Assembly (NCBI RefSeq): GCF_004016515.1
Contig: NZ_SACT01000005.1
Location: 62,001-126,000 of the forward strand
Direction of reading: 5' to 3'
Source: Rubrivivax albus
GTDB taxonomy: Bacteria; Pseudomonadota; Gammaproteobacteria; Burkholderiales; Burkholderiaceae_C
DNA: 64,000 nt
A program made the position numbers and the translations under genes. Numbering within the stretch: the first letter of the stretch is position 1; the number at the start of each line of letters is the position of its first letter. Below, in pieces: positions 55,166 to 64,000 of this stretch. Below the pieces are notes generated by a model. That model ran no database searches, was not told where the DNA came from, and saw only the letters and a program-made list of their open reading frames with translations.

Positions 55166-55903
55166 ATGCCGGTGAAAGTGCTGATCCTGGAGGACAACCC
55201 CGTCGCGCGCAGCTTCCTGTGCCGCGTCGTGCGCGAGAGCTTCAGCGACGCAAACGCCATCACCGAGGCTGGCGACCTGGAAACCGCGCGCAAACACATC
55301 GCGCTGGCCGGTGGCGCCACCGGGCTACATGGTGTGGACCCGTTCAAGCTGATCCTCGTCGACCTGGAACTGCCCGACGGCAACGGCATGGAACTGCTGG
55401 CCGAACTGGCGCACTATCCGGCGACCAAGATCGTCACCACGCTCTACTCCGACGACGACCACCTGTTCCCGGCGCTGCAGCGCGGGGCGGACGGCTACCT
55501 GCTCAAGGAAGATCGCTTCGAGGTGCTGGTGGAGGAACTGCAGAAGATCGTGCGCGGCCAGCCGCCGCTGTCGCCGGCCATCGCGCGGCGCCTGCTCACC
55601 CACTTCCGCGACAGCAGCCTGGGCGATGCCCAGGCGCCCGATTCCGGCCTCATGCGGGCCACCGGCTTCACCACCAGCCGCCCGGTGCCGATGGAGAAGC
55701 TGCCCGACCACGAGCGGCTGACCCCGCGCGAGAGCGAGGTGCTCACGTACCTGAGCAAGGGCTTCACGATCAAGGAGATCGCCAGCCTGATGGGCATCAA
55801 GTGGTTCACCGTGAACGACCACATCAAGTCCATCTACAAGAAGCTCAACGTGTCCAGCCGGGCCGAGGCGGCCGTGCTGGCCAGCAAGCAGGGCCTGGTG
55901 TAG
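55166..55903 (+). CDS. LuxR/NarL-type response regulator
   Basis: 245 residues: receiver domain with acidic ILEDN, phosphoacceptor Asp in [13 protein letters not shown] and the lysine in DGYLLKED; a linker of about 60 residues; then a LuxR helix-turn-helix ([20 protein letters not shown] ... [17 protein letters not shown]). ATG preceded by TGAGGAG. The cognate kinase gene follows after 22 bp. Targets unknown. Confidence 0.92.
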   Translation: MPVKVLILEDNPVARSFLCRVVRESFSDANAITEAGDLETARKHIALAGGATGLHGVDPFKLILVDLELPDGNGMELLAELAHYPATKIVTTLYSDDDHLFPALQRGADGYLLKEDRFEVLVEELQKIVRGQPPLSPAIARRLLTHFRDSSLGDAQAPDSGLMRATGFTTSRPVPMEKLPDHERLTPRESEVLTYLSKGFTIKEIASLMGIKWFTVNDHIKSIYKKLNVSSRAEAAVLASKQGLV

Positions 55904-55925
55904 CGGCACAGCGCCGCGTCTCGTG

Positions 55926-58145
55926 ATGGCCGCTGTCGCGCCCGGCGCAGACGACTCGCTGTTCGAGGCCAGCGCCTTCGAGCGCGTCATCGCGCGGCGG
56001 CCGTCGCGCTGGATCGGCTGGCGCCGGCGGATCATGATGGGCGTGGCCCTGGCAGCGTGCCTGGGCCTGTTCGTCGTGATCCGACTGCTGGTCCAGGCAC
56101 CGGCGCTGGACGCCCAGTGGCAGCCGGACCCGCGTGGCAAACCCATGCTGCTGGCCACCGGCGAGCCATTGTTGCAACCCTTCGTAGGCCGCCGTCTCGA
56201 GCGCCTGACGGCCAACGGCGCCAGCCTGGTGCCACGGCACATCAACGCACTGGGTGCCCCACGCTGGACCGTGGACGACCAGGAGCGCGCGGCGCTGGTG
56301 CAGGCACGGACGGCCCTGAACCGCGTGCTTGCCAGCGGCATCGTCACGCTGCACTTCGACGACGGCAGCCAAGCCAAGGTGCGCACGGTCCCGCGTGGCC
56401 ATGCCGGGCTGGGGGTGGCCTTCTGGCTGCTGGCCATCCCGGCGCTGGCGCTGCTGCTCATCGGCGCCGTCGTGCTGGTGGCCAAGCCCATGCTGCCCAA
56501 CGTCCTGTTCGCCCTGATGACCCTGTGCCAGTCGGTGAGCCTGCTGTGGATCGGCGTCGAGTCCGGCAGCACGCTGACGCCGGTGCCGGGCTGGCTCGTC
56601 GACGATCTGCCGTGGCGCCTGGGGCTGGATCTGGCCACCGGCGCCGCAGCCGTGCATGCCTTCGCCCTCTACCCGCGCCGCATCGCCGGGCACCACGCCG
56701 CTGCCGCGGTGGCCTGGCTGATCGCGGCCGGCACCACGCTGGCCGTCGCCCTGCCCAACCTGACGCACGCGTGGTGGTGGGGCCAGGGGGCGATCCTGGC
56801 CCTGGGCCTCGCGGCGCTGGTGGTGCTGACGCGCTCGTACGCCGAGGAGCCCAACCCGTTCGCGATGGTGATGCGCCGCTTCGGCTTCGCCGCGCTGGGC
56901 ACGATGGTGGTCGTCAATGCGGCCCTGGTCGCTGCCGACTGGCAACCCGGCCTGGCCAGCAGCGTGGCGGCCTCGGCGGTCATCGTCTGGTCGCTGTTCT
57001 TCGCGTCGCTGATGGCGCTGGTGCCGTTCCTGTCGCGCGCGCGCCGCCTGCTGCGCGAGTTCGCCATGCTCGCGGGGCTGTCCACCGTGGCCACCTCGCT
57101 GGACCTGCTGTTCATCACGCTGTTCTCGCTCGAGCCCTTCGCGTCGCTGACGCTGGCGGTGTTCATCGCGCTGGCAGGCTACGCCGCCGCGCGGCAGTGG
57201 ATGCTCGACCAGATGGTCGGCAGCCGCGTGATGACCACCGAGCGCACCTTCGAGCAGCTCTACCGCATCGCCCGCGAGGTGCAAAAGGCGCCCGAACGGC
57301 GCCCTGCCCTGCTGTCCCAGCTGCTGCGCAGCCTGTTCGATCCGCTGGAGGTGCTGCACGTGCCGCGCGCCGCGCCGCGCTCGCGCGTGCTGGCCGATGG
57401 CTCGGCGCTGGTCGTGCCGGTACGCGGCCAGGGCGAACGCGAGCCGCTGTCGCTGGTGCTGCGCTTCTCGCGCCACGGCCGGCGCATCTTCACGCGCGAG
57501 GACGCACGCCTGACCGACCGCATCGTCGACCAGTTGCGGCGTGCGGTAGCCTACGATCAGGCGGTCGAACGCGGCCGTACCGAGGAGCGCCAGCGCATCG
57601 CCCAGGACCTGCACGACGACATCGGCGCCCGGCTGCTGACGCTGATGTACAAGGCCCAGGACCCGGAGATCGAAGACTACCTGCGTCACACGCTGCAGGA
57701 CCTGAAGACGCTGACCCGTGGCCTCGCCGCCAGCGACCACCGGCTGTCGCATTCGGTGGCCGAGTGGAAGGCCGACATTCAGCAGCGGCTCACGGCGGCG
57801 CACATCGACCTCGACTGGTCGTTCGCCTTCAACGACGACCCGGAACTGGGCGTCGTGCAATGGTCGGCGCTGACACGGGTGCTGCGCGAACTGGTGAGCA
57901 ACGCCATCTACCACGCGCGCGCCACCCGCATCCAGATCGACGCCGGTCTGACCGCCGGCGTGCTCAGCCTGCGCGTGGCCGACGACGGCATCGGACGCAA
58001 CCCGCAGGCCTGGTCCCACGGCCTGGGCCTGGGTGGCGTGCGCAAGCGCGTGAAGCTGCTCGGCGGCGAGGTGGCCTGGCGCGAGAACGGCGCCCAGGGC
58101 ATCGTCTGCGAGGTCCGTATCCCCGACCTGTTCAAGCGCGGGTGA
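55926..58145 (+). CDS. Multi-pass sensor histidine kinase (NarX/DesK type)
   Basis: 739 residues. One N-terminal helix (about 38-57), a ~100-residue extracytoplasmic loop, then about eight or nine helices up to residue 420; a cytosolic GAF-like stretch (RSLFDPLEVLHVPRAAPRSR); the HisKA_3 box EERQRIAQDLHDDIGARLLT with the phospho-histidine; and an ATPase domain (VLRELVSNAIYHARATRIQI, VADDGIGRNP, GLGLGGVRKRVKLLGG). A GTG at 55923 is an alternative start. Pairs with the upstream regulator; the many-helix sensor suggests a membrane-located signal. Confidence 0.9.
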   Translation: MAAVAPGADDSLFEASAFERVIARRPSRWIGWRRRIMMGVALAACLGLFVVIRLLVQAPALDAQWQPDPRGKPMLLATGEPLLQPFVGRRLERLTANGASLVPRHINALGAPRWTVDDQERAALVQARTALNRVLASGIVTLHFDDGSQAKVRTVPRGHAGLGVAFWLLAIPALALLLIGAVVLVAKPMLPNVLFALMTLCQSVSLLWIGVESGSTLTPVPGWLVDDLPWRLGLDLATGAAAVHAFALYPRRIAGHHAAAAVAWLIAAGTTLAVALPNLTHAWWWGQGAILALGLAALVVLTRSYAEEPNPFAMVMRRFGFAALGTMVVVNAALVAADWQPGLASSVAASAVIVWSLFFASLMALVPFLSRARRLLREFAMLAGLSTVATSLDLLFITLFSLEPFASLTLAVFIALAGYAAARQWMLDQMVGSRVMTTERTFEQLYRIAREVQKAPERRPALLSQLLRSLFDPLEVLHVPRAAPRSRVLADGSALVVPVRGQGEREPLSLVLRFSRHGRRIFTREDARLTDRIVDQLRRAVAYDQAVERGRTEERQRIAQDLHDDIGARLLTLMYKAQDPEIEDYLRHTLQDLKTLTRGLAASDHRLSHSVAEWKADIQQRLTAAHIDLDWSFAFNDDPELGVVQWSALTRVLRELVSNAIYHARATRIQIDAGLTAGVLSLRVADDGIGRNPQAWSHGLGLGGVRKRVKLLGGEVAWRENGAQGIVCEVRIPDLFKRG

Positions 58146-58193
58146 CCCCGCGCGCCGTGCACCGCCGGCCGGCGGCGCACTGGCGCGAAGCGA

Positions 58194-58832
58194 TCACTGC
58201 AGCGGCACGCCGGTCTTGCTCTGCAGTTCGTCGCGGGTCACGCCCGGCGCCATCTCCACCACCTTCAAGCCGTGTGGCGTCACGTCCAGCACGGCCAGGT
58301 CGGTGATGATGCGGTCGACCACGCCCACGCCGGTCAGCGGCAGCGTGCAGGCCGGCAGGATCTTCAGGTCGATCGTGCCGTCCTTCTTCCTGGCCACGTG
58401 CTCCATCAGCACGACCACGCTGCGCACGCCGGCCACGAGGTCCATCGCGCCGCCCATGCCCTTGACCATCTTGCCCGGGATCATCCAGTTGGCCAGGTCG
58501 CCCTTCTCGCTGACCTGCATCGCGCCGAGGATGCTCAGGTTGATCTTGCCGCCGCGGATCATCGCGAAGCTGTCGTGGCTGCCGAAGATGCTGCTGCCGG
58601 GCAGCGTGGTCACCGTCTGCTTGCCGGCGTTGATGAGGTCGGCGTCGACTTCGGCCTCGTCGGGGAACGGGCCGATGCCCATCATGCCGTTCTCGCTCTG
58701 CAGCCAGACCTCGATGTCCGCCGGCACGTGGTTGGCCACCAGGGTCGGCAGGCCGATGCCCAGGTTCACGTAGAAGCCGTCCTGCAGTTCCTTGGCCGCG
58801 CGCGCGGCCATCTCGTCGTGGGTCCAGGGCAT
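58194..58832 (-). CDS. scoB: 3-oxoacid (succinyl-CoA:acetoacetate) CoA-transferase subunit B
   Basis: 212 residues. Catalytic glutamate in [15 protein letters not shown]; other marks are [19 protein letters not shown] and [19 protein letters not shown]. Transfers CoA to acetoacetate or related acids; used in ketone-body and branched-chain amino-acid breakdown. Starts 1 nt after scoA. Ends facing the sensor kinase gene. Confidence 0.96.
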   Translation of the reverse strand: MPWTHDEMAARAAKELQDGFYVNLGIGLPTLVANHVPADIEVWLQSENGMMGIGPFPDEAEVDADLINAGKQTVTTLPGSSIFGSHDSFAMIRGGKINLSILGAMQVSEKGDLANWMIPGKMVKGMGGAMDLVAGVRSVVVLMEHVARKKDGTIDLKILPACTLPLTGVGVVDRIITDLAVLDVTPHGLKVVEMAPGVTRDELQSKTGVPLQ

Positions 58833-58833
58833 G

Positions 58834-59544
58834 TCAGACTCCCTTGGGGTTCTGTTTGGTCGTGCGCTTCTCGATGCGCTTCTCGGGCGAGGCATTGAGC
58901 ACCAGGCGGTGCACGTAGATGCCGGGCAGGTGCACCGCATCCGGGTCGAAGCTGCCGGTCTCGACGATCTCCTCGACCTCCACCACCGCGATCCGCCCGG
59001 CCATGATGCAGGCCGGGTTGAAGTTGCGCGCCGTGCGGCGGAAGATCAGGTTGCCGCTCTTGTCGGCCTTCCAGGCCTTGGCCAGCGCCACCTCGGGGTT
59101 CAGTGCACGCTCCATCACGTAGGTGTGGCCGTCGAACTCGCGCAGCTCCTTGCCCTCGGCCACCATGGTGCCGACGCCGGTGCGCGTGAAGAAGGCCGGG
59201 ATGCCGGCGCCGCCCGCGCGCAGCTTCTCGGCGAGCGTGCCCTGGGGCGTGAACTCCAGCTGCAGTTCGCCGGCCAGGAACTGGCGTTCGAACTCCTTGT
59301 TCTCGCCGACGTAGCTGCTGATCATCTTGCTGATCTGGCGCGTCTCCAGCAGCTTGCCCAGGCCGAAGCCGTCGACACCCGCGTTGTTGGAGATCACCGT
59401 CAGGTCGCGCTTGCCGCTGTCGCGCAGGGCGTCGATGAGCGCTTCGGGGATGCCGCACAGGCCGAAACCGCCGACGGCGATCAACTGGCCGTCGCGCACG
59501 ATGCCGTCCAGGGCCGCCGCGGCGCTGGGATACAGCTTGTTCAT
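58834..59544 (-). CDS. scoA: 3-oxoacid CoA-transferase subunit A
   Basis: 236 residues, [36 protein letters not shown], and [15 protein letters not shown]. Together with ScoB forms the active enzyme. The ATG has GGAGGT-like GAGGTCCCTCCC upstream. A 22-bp perfect inverted repeat lies 53 bp before the start. Confidence 0.96.
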   Translation of the reverse strand: MNKLYPSAAAALDGIVRDGQLIAVGGFGLCGIPEALIDALRDSGKRDLTVISNNAGVDGFGLGKLLETRQISKMISSYVGENKEFERQFLAGELQLEFTPQGTLAEKLRAGGAGIPAFFTRTGVGTMVAEGKELREFDGHTYVMERALNPEVALAKAWKADKSGNLIFRRTARNFNPACIMAGRIAVVEVEEIVETGSFDPDAVHLPGIYVHRLVLNASPEKRIEKRTTKQNPKGV

Positions 59545-59596
59545 GGGAGGGACCTCCTTCGGGGGTCGGACAAGGGTTGAGCGAGAATGCGAGCGT

Positions 59597-59618
59597 ACTG
59601 CGTAACCCCTTACGCAGT
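59597..59618. promoter_or_regulatory. 22-bp operator-like palindrome between scoAB and a thioesterase gene
   Basis: ACTGCGTAA-CCCC-TTACGCAGT: two perfect 9-bp arms around a 4-nt centre, in the 121-bp gap between the divergent scoA and thioesterase genes. A looser outer pair, CGTAC/GTACG, surrounds it. Looks like a dimeric regulator site. A LuxR-type gene starts 480 bp to the right. Confidence 0.6.
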
Positions 59619-59665
59619 CTGTACGTCGAATCGCTTAAATCGAATCACCGAGGAGAGGAGCAGGG

Positions 59666-60088
59666 ATGACGGCTGCGGAACTTGACGTGGCGGCGCTGAA
59701 CGCCATCCTGGCCGACGTCACGGCCCCGTTCGTCAAGGTGCTGGACCTCAGCGTCACGGCGGCCACGCCGCAGCAGGTGACGCTGCGCATGCCGGTCACC
59801 CCCACGGTGGTTCACGCCGGTGGCGTGGTCTGCGGCCAAGCCCTGATGGCGGCGGCCGACACCGCCATGATCCTGGCCGTGGCGGCCAGCCTGGGCGAAT
59901 TCCGGCCGATGACCACCGTGCAGCTGCAGACCAGCTTCCTCAAGCCGGTGCCGAAGGACTGCCCAGAGGTGCAGGTGGTGTGCACGCTGCTGCGCCGGGG
60001 CAGGAGCCTGGCCTTCGGCGAGGTCGCGCTGCGCACACCCGACGGCACGCTGGCAGCGCACGCCACCACCACCTACGCCCTGCTCTGA
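59666..60088 (+). CDS. PaaI-family hotdog thioesterase
   Basis: 140 residues of the hotdog fold: PVTPTVVHAGGVVCGQALMA, then ADTAMILAV, and MTTVQLQTSFLKPV. Releases free acids from acyl-CoA; substrate unknown. ATG preceded by GAGGAG and AGCAGG. Divergent from scoAB across the palindrome at 59597-59618; 11 bp before the PAS-LuxR gene, so likely one transcript. Confidence 0.85.
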   Translation: MTAAELDVAALNAILADVTAPFVKVLDLSVTAATPQQVTLRMPVTPTVVHAGGVVCGQALMAAADTAMILAVAASLGEFRPMTTVQLQTSFLKPVPKDCPEVQVVCTLLRRGRSLAFGEVALRTPDGTLAAHATTTYALL

Positions 60089-60099
60089 TCCGTACCCGC

Positions 60100-60648
60100 G
60101 TGGCCGAGGACCTCGACTACCGCACCGCCTTCGAGCAGGCGCCCATCGGCCTGGCCCTGTCGCGGGCGCGCCAGATGGTCGACGTCAACCACGAGGCCCT
60201 GGCCATGTTCCGCGCGCGGCCCGACCAGCTCGTCGGCCGTTCGTTCGAGGTGCTCTACCCCACCCTCGAGGAGTTTGAGCGCACCGGCGCGCGCATCACC
60301 GCCAGCCTCGATGCCAGCGGGCGATACGCCGACGAGCGGGTGATGAAACGCATGGACGGCGAGCTCTTCTGGTGCCACGTCACCGGTCGCGCGCTGAACC
60401 CCGCTGATCCGCACGCGGCCGGCATCTGGACCTTCGAGGACCTGTCGGCCCGGCGCGTGCTGAAGGTCGATTTCACGCCGCGCGAGCGCGAGATCGCCGC
60501 GCTGCTGGTCGACGGCCTCACCAGCAAGGGCATCGGCAAGCGGCTGGCCATCAGCCCGCGCACCGTGGACGTGTACCGCGCCCGGCTGATGCGCAAGCTC
60601 GGCGCCTCCACGACGCCGGAACTCGTCAACAAGCTGCTCAGCGGATGA
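60100..60648 (+). CDS. PAS-LuxR transcriptional regulator
   Basis: 182 residues from a GTG. N-terminal PAS domain (YRTAFEQAPIGLALSRAR, VDVNHEALAMF, MDGELFWCHVTGRALN, WTFEDLSARR) and a C-terminal LuxR helix-turn-helix (FTPREREIAALLVDGLTSKG, SPRTVDVYRARLMRKLG). No receiver domain, so it may sense a ligand directly. The start has no ATG option nearby. The stop overlaps the next gene (ATGA). Confidence 0.85.
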   Translation: MAEDLDYRTAFEQAPIGLALSRARQMVDVNHEALAMFRARPDQLVGRSFEVLYPTLEEFERTGARITASLDASGRYADERVMKRMDGELFWCHVTGRALNPADPHAAGIWTFEDLSARRVLKVDFTPREREIAALLVDGLTSKGIGKRLAISPRTVDVYRARLMRKLGASTTPELVNKLLSG

Positions 60649-61535
60649 CGCACGACGACGCCCTGCGCACCGAATGCGCCAACTGCGGCGCCGCGCTGGC
60701 CATCGACCCGCACCCCCACTTCTGCCCGCTGTGTGGCCAGGAAACGCGCGTGCACCCGCCGAGCTTCGCCGAGTTCGTCCACGAGTTCGTCGGCCACTAC
60801 GTGGCGCTGGAAGGCGCCCTGTGGCGCACGCTGGGCCTGCTGCTGCTCAAGCCCGGGCGTCTCACGCGCGAGTACCTCGACGGCCGGCGCCGGCGCTACG
60901 TGCTTCCGCTGCGGGTGTACCTGAGCGCGAGCTTCCTGTTCTTCCTCGTCGCCAAGTTCCTGGCGGCCACGCCCGCCGGCATGCCAGCGGTGCAGGTGGA
61001 CGCCGCGCCCGAAGGTCCTGTCGCCTCGGCCCAGGTGGAAGGTGACGGGGGTGCGTTCCAGGCCTGGCTCGAGCGTTGCGCGAGGCCCGACGCCTGCGGC
61101 TGGCTGGAGGCGCGTGCGGCCCGCGGACTGCAGCGCATCTCCACCACCGACGGCACACACGCGGTCAGCGCGCGCATGGCCGGCGCCGCCCCCTATGCCG
61201 TGTTTCTGATGGTGCCTGTCTTCGCCGGCCTGCTGCGCCTGGCATGGCGCGGCACCGGCCTGACCTACGGGGCCCACTTCGTGATGGCGCTGCACCTGCA
61301 TGCCTTCGCGTTTCTGGTCCTGCTGGCGGCCGACCTGCTGCCGGCCAGCCTGGACGGCGTGGCCATGCTGCTGATCGGCGCCCACGCCGTCCTGGCGGCA
61401 CGGTGTGTCTATGGCACCGGTTGGCTCGGCACGCTGGCCCGGGCGCTGATGGTCGGCACCGTGTACGGCCTGCTGCTCGCACTGGGCACGGCAGCGCTGC
61501 TGCTGCTCAGCATCTTCCTGGCCTCTGGAGCCTGA
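60645..61535 (+). CDS. DUF3667 family membrane protein with zinc ribbon
   Basis: 296 residues. A four-cysteine ribbon (CANCGAALA ... CPLCGQ) is followed by the DUF3667-like core LKPGRLTREYLDGRRRRYVL, the helix YLSASFLFFLVAKFLAA, a soluble loop (about 110-175) and four more hydrophobic segments. Function unknown. ATGA overlap with the PAS-LuxR regulator suggests linked expression. Confidence 0.75.
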   Translation: MTHDDALRTECANCGAALAIDPHPHFCPLCGQETRVHPPSFAEFVHEFVGHYVALEGALWRTLGLLLLKPGRLTREYLDGRRRRYVLPLRVYLSASFLFFLVAKFLAATPAGMPAVQVDAAPEGPVASAQVEGDGGAFQAWLERCARPDACGWLEARAARGLQRISTTDGTHAVSARMAGAAPYAVFLMVPVFAGLLRLAWRGTGLTYGAHFVMALHLHAFAFLVLLAADLLPASLDGVAMLLIGAHAVLAARCVYGTGWLGTLARALMVGTVYGLLLALGTAALLLLSIFLASGA

Positions 61536-61538
61536 ACC

Positions 61539-62210
61539 ATGATCACCGTCCACCACCTCGAACATTCCCGCTCGCAGCGCGTGCTCTGGCTGCTGGAGGA
61601 ACTGGGCCTGGACTACGAGGTCAAGCGCTACGCGCGCGACCCGAAGACCATGCTCGCGCCGCCGGAGCTGGCCGCGGTGCATCCGCTGGGCAAGTCGCCC
61701 GTGATCACGGACGGCGACGTGGTGGTGGCCGAGTCCGGCGCCATCGTCGAGTACCTGGTGGACACGCACGGCGGTGGCCGGCTCAAACCACCGGCGGGCA
61801 CGCCGGCGCACCGCCAGTACGTCTACTGGCTGCATTTCGCGGAAGGCACGGCCATGCCGCCGCTGCTGATGAAGCTGGTGTTCGACAAGGTGCGCAGCGC
61901 CAAGATGCCCTTCTTCGCCAGGCCCATCGCGCGCGGCATCGCCGACCAGGTGGAGAAGTCCTTCCTGCGGCCCAACCTGGAGCGCCAGTTCGCCTTCATG
62001 GAAGCCGAGCTGAAGGAGCGCGACTGGTTCGCCGGCGGCGACTTCAGCGCCGCCGACGTGCAGATGAGCTTCCCGCTCGAGGCGGCCAGCGCCCGCGGCG
62101 GCCTGGACCAGCGCTTCCCGCGGCTGAGGGACTGGCTGGCCCGCATCCACGCCCTCCCAGCCTACCAGCGTGCCCTGGCGCGCGGCGGCCCCTACAAGAT
62201 CCTGGATTGA
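61539..62210 (+). CDS. Glutathione S-transferase family protein
   Basis: 223 residues: thioredoxin-like N-terminal domain (ITVHHLEHSRSQRVLWLLEE, SPVITDGDVVVAESGAIVEY) and an all-helical C-terminal domain (FAGGDFSAADVQMSFPLEAA). The catalytic serine is probably within SRSQR. Begins 3 nt after the DUF3667 gene, so it extends the same operon. Substrate unknown. Confidence 0.9.
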   Translation: MITVHHLEHSRSQRVLWLLEELGLDYEVKRYARDPKTMLAPPELAAVHPLGKSPVITDGDVVVAESGAIVEYLVDTHGGGRLKPPAGTPAHRQYVYWLHFAEGTAMPPLLMKLVFDKVRSAKMPFFARPIARGIADQVEKSFLRPNLERQFAFMEAELKERDWFAGGDFSAADVQMSFPLEAASARGGLDQRFPRLRDWLARIHALPAYQRALARGGPYKILD

Positions 62211-62225
62211 CGCCGACCCGCGGCG

Positions 62226-62645
62226 TCAGCTGACCAGCGCCCGCAGCCAGTCGGGCATCGGCGCCGACTTCTGCGCCGCGAAGTCGGTCCACACCGTCGT
62301 CGCGCCGCCTTCGGCATCGATGCGGCCCGGGCAGTCGGTGCGCTCCATCGTGATGAAGGTGTCGAAGCTGCTGCGCCCCGGGTTGGCCACGTAGTGCTTC
62401 GCCAGGATCTCGCCGGGGAACTCGAACTGGCGGATGAAGCTGCAGAAGGCGTTGACGATCACCGGCCCGCACCCCTTGGGGTCCGGCGGGCCGCCGACCT
62501 GGTACAGCCACTCCAGGCGCACGATTTCCATGTAGCGGAAGTAGATCGTGTTGTTGACGTGGCCCATCGCGTCCATGTCGCCCCAGCGGATGGGGATCAC
62601 GGTCTCGTGGACCAGCTTCTTCTCGGCGGGGATGAGGAAACGCAT
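62226..62645 (-). CDS. Acyl-CoA thioesterase, YbgC/4-hydroxybenzoyl-CoA type
   Basis: 139 residues of the hotdog fold. IRWGDMDAMGHVNNTIYFRY carries the catalytic aspartate and the typical HVNN motif. The ATG at 62645 was chosen because the longer frame overlaps the GNAT gene. Third gene after yceH and the acetyltransferase on this strand, 16 bp away. Confidence 0.88.
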   Translation of the reverse strand: MRFLIPAEKKLVHETVIPIRWGDMDAMGHVNNTIYFRYMEIVRLEWLYQVGGPPDPKGCGPVIVNAFCSFIRQFEFPGEILAKHYVANPGRSSFDTFITMERTDCPGRIDAEGGATTVWTDFAAQKSAPMPDWLRALVS

Positions 62646-62661
62646 CGGTGGATTCCGGGGT

Positions 62662-63213
62662 TCAGTCGGTCGACGACAGGTCGACGCGGCAGCAGTGTTC
62701 GCGCACCGGCGTGCCGTGCGCGTCGAAGACGTTGTGCCCGACGGGCAGGGCTCCCATCGCCGCGTAGAAGCGCTCGGCCGGGTTGCCGGCGATGACCCAC
62801 AGCCGCAGCGCCGGGTAGCCGATCTCGCGCGCGGCCTGCAGCACCGCTTGCCACAGCGCACGGCCGATGCCGCGCCGGAAGTGGCCCGGGCGCAGGTACA
62901 GCGCCGTGAGTTCACCCTCCCCGGCCCCTGCCTCCGCAGCTTCATGCGGCTGCCTGCGGTAGGGGCCCAGGCAGGCAAAGCCCAGCACCGGTGCGTCGCT
63001 GGCCGGCAGGTCGGCCACGGCCACCAGCAGGCGCCGCCCGGGCGCCGTGTTCGCCGCCTCGCGCTGCCAGACCTCGCGCCGCGCCGCCAGCGGAAAGGCG
63101 TCGAAGCTGGCTTGAGGGAACACACCAGTGTAGGTGGCCACCCAGCTGTCCCAGTGCACCTGCGCGATCGCCTCGGCATCGGCCGGCGTCGCCACGCGCA
63201 CCCGCCAGCTCAC
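62662..63213 (-). CDS. GNAT-family N-acetyltransferase
   Basis: 183 residues. Acetyl-CoA loop in [20 protein letters not shown]; other GNAT marks are [20 protein letters not shown] at the N-terminus and [20 protein letters not shown] near the end. Target unknown. ATG overlaps the yceH stop (ATGA). Confidence 0.88.
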   Translation of the reverse strand: MSWRVRVATPADAEAIAQVHWDSWVATYTGVFPQASFDAFPLAARREVWQREAANTAPGRRLLVAVADLPASDAPVLGFACLGPYRRQPHEAAEAGAGEGELTALYLRPGHFRRGIGRALWQAVLQAAREIGYPALRLWVIAGNPAERFYAAMGALPVGHNVFDAHGTPVREHCCRVDLSSTD

Positions 63214-63866
63214 TGGATGCCCAGCTCCGCGGCCATGCGCTGGACCAGCGCGCGCAGCTCGGCCAGTTCCGCGCCCTGGCGCGTGACCTCCGCCTTCAGT
63301 GCCGCCAATTCGCCTGCGGCCACGCTGGCGCCGGCCGCGACGGCCAGCGCGGCGGCCGACGCAACGTCAGGCAGCGCCACCTCGCCGCACAGCAGGTGCG
63401 CCCAGCGCGCCTCCCGCTCGCCCGGGCCACGCGGCAGCTTGACCACGCGCGGTGGGTCCTTCGCGGCCAGTTCCTCGAGAAAACCTTCCACCGACGAGAT
63501 GTCGGCAAAGCGGTGCAGCCGCTCGCAGTTCAGCCGCAGCTCGGCCGCGGTCTGCGGCCCGCGCAGCATCAGCACCGCCAGCAGCGCCACTGCCGCCCCC
63601 GGCACACCCAGCACACGCGCCGTGTTGTGCTCGAACTTGACCACCCGGCTGCCGCTGCCCTCGAAGACCAAGCTCAGGGCCTTGAGCCCGTCCACCGCCG
63701 TCAGCACTTCCGCGTCCGTGGCCTCGATGACCGGCTGGCGCGCCGTCTTCTGGTTGCAGCCGGCCACCAGCGCGTTCAGGCTCAGCGGGTAGGTGTCGGG
63801 CACGGTGGCCTGCTTTTCCACCAGCACGCCCAGCACCCGGGCTTCCAAGGGCGTCAGTGCGCGCAT
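63210..63866 (-). CDS. yceH: YceH family protein (DUF480)
   Basis: 218 residues. [40 protein letters not shown] and [20 protein letters not shown] mark the two winged-helix units of the family; the C-terminus has a short coiled coil ([20 protein letters not shown]). Function unsettled. First gene of a three-gene leftward group. Confidence 0.92.
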   Translation of the reverse strand: MRALTPLEARVLGVLVEKQATVPDTYPLSLNALVAGCNQKTARQPVIEATDAEVLTAVDGLKALSLVFEGSGSRVVKFEHNTARVLGVPGAAVALLAVLMLRGPQTAAELRLNCERLHRFADISSVEGFLEELAAKDPPRVVKLPRGPGEREARWAHLLCGEVALPDVASAAALAVAAGASVAAGELAALKAEVTRQGAELAELRALVQRMAAELGIQ

Positions 63867-63926
63867 CGGCCTTCCGTGATCGGGTCACTACTGAGGCGTG
63901 CAGATTCCGTCGCGAGCGGGCCGAGG

Positions 63927-63978
63927 TCACGCCGAGCAGCGCAGCCGTACTCCTGTACGGCGAGCAGCACAGGCGTGA
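63927..63978. repeat. Nested inverted repeat near the right edge
   Basis: Outer arms TCACGCC / GGCGTGA (63927-63933, 63972-63978), inner arms GCCGTAC / GTACGGC (63944-63950, 63955-63961) with a TCCT loop. The two 10-nt stretches between the stems are near-identical direct repeats (GAGCAGCGCA, GAGCAGCACA). The 134 bp from yceH to the window end show no gene start that I can support. Confidence 0.6.
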
Positions 63979-64000
63979 GATCGGATCGCGCAGCAGGAAG

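Overview
The window is GC-rich, gene-dense chromosomal DNA from a betaproteobacterium, most likely of the order Burkholderiales (Rubrivivax/Leptothrix/Ideonella-like). The evidence is the protein texts, the gene order (gloB-mltD beside yafS-rnhA, dnaX-ybaB-recR, rlmE-ftsH-folP-glmM, surE-pcm-nlpD, scoAB) and a GC-rich palindromic repeat of a type I know from that order. No tRNA, rRNA, CRISPR array, prophage or insertion sequence was seen. The one RNA gene recognised is the signal recognition particle RNA (ffs).

Layout. 1-3.7 kb: 5' part of prpE, acuI, an NlpC/P60 peptidase and moaA. 3.7-3.85 kb: two 75-bp hairpin repeats. 3.85-8.2 kb: two-gene RND efflux operon. 8.3-11.8 kb: rnhA and a yafS-type methyltransferase divergent from gloB-mltD. 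11.9-14.9 kb: dnaX-ybaB-recR-cupin. 15-16.3 kb: a PurM-like gene and ffs. 16.3-20.5 kb: two overlapping genes for a pseudokinase-HDOD protein and a kinase-HDOD-GAF protein. 20.7-23.2 kb: trxA, rho, three more hairpin repeats, and rpmE of the zinc-free type. 23.2-31.7 kb: a membrane glycosyltransferase, then a complete phosphate-starvation locus (pstSCAB-phoU-phoB-phoR, transcribed leftward) with a textbook Pho box. 31.8-38.2 kb: glmM, folP, ftsH, rlmE, yhbY, a DUF4149 protein and greA. 38.3-44.2 kb: carAB, a GlcG/HbpS-type protein and a Bax-inhibitor-1 family protein. 44.2-52.3 kb: rlmD and an ABC importer of the branched-chain amino acid type (livHMGF plus binding protein) enclosing an acyl-CoA synthetase gene. 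52.4-55 kb: surE-pcm-nlpD, not followed by rpoS. 55.2-58.1 kb: a LuxR-type response regulator and a multi-pass sensor kinase. 58.2-64 kb: scoAB, a hotdog thioesterase, a PAS-LuxR regulator, a DUF3667 protein, a glutathione S-transferase, a second thioesterase, a GNAT acetyltransferase and a YceH protein.

Most of the window is housekeeping: cofactor, nucleotide and folate synthesis, replication and repair, translation, envelope and phosphate supply. The unusual material is at smaller scale: a covarying hairpin repeat placed directly behind the moaA and rho stop codons; an active/inactive kinase-HDOD pair; a dispersed palindrome translated as the C-terminal tail of CarA; a 24-codon relay ORF joining phoB to phoR; several genes whose -10 box lies 6-8 nt before the start codon, as expected for leaderless mRNAs; a perfect operator-like palindrome upstream of scoAB; and the absence of rpoS after nlpD.
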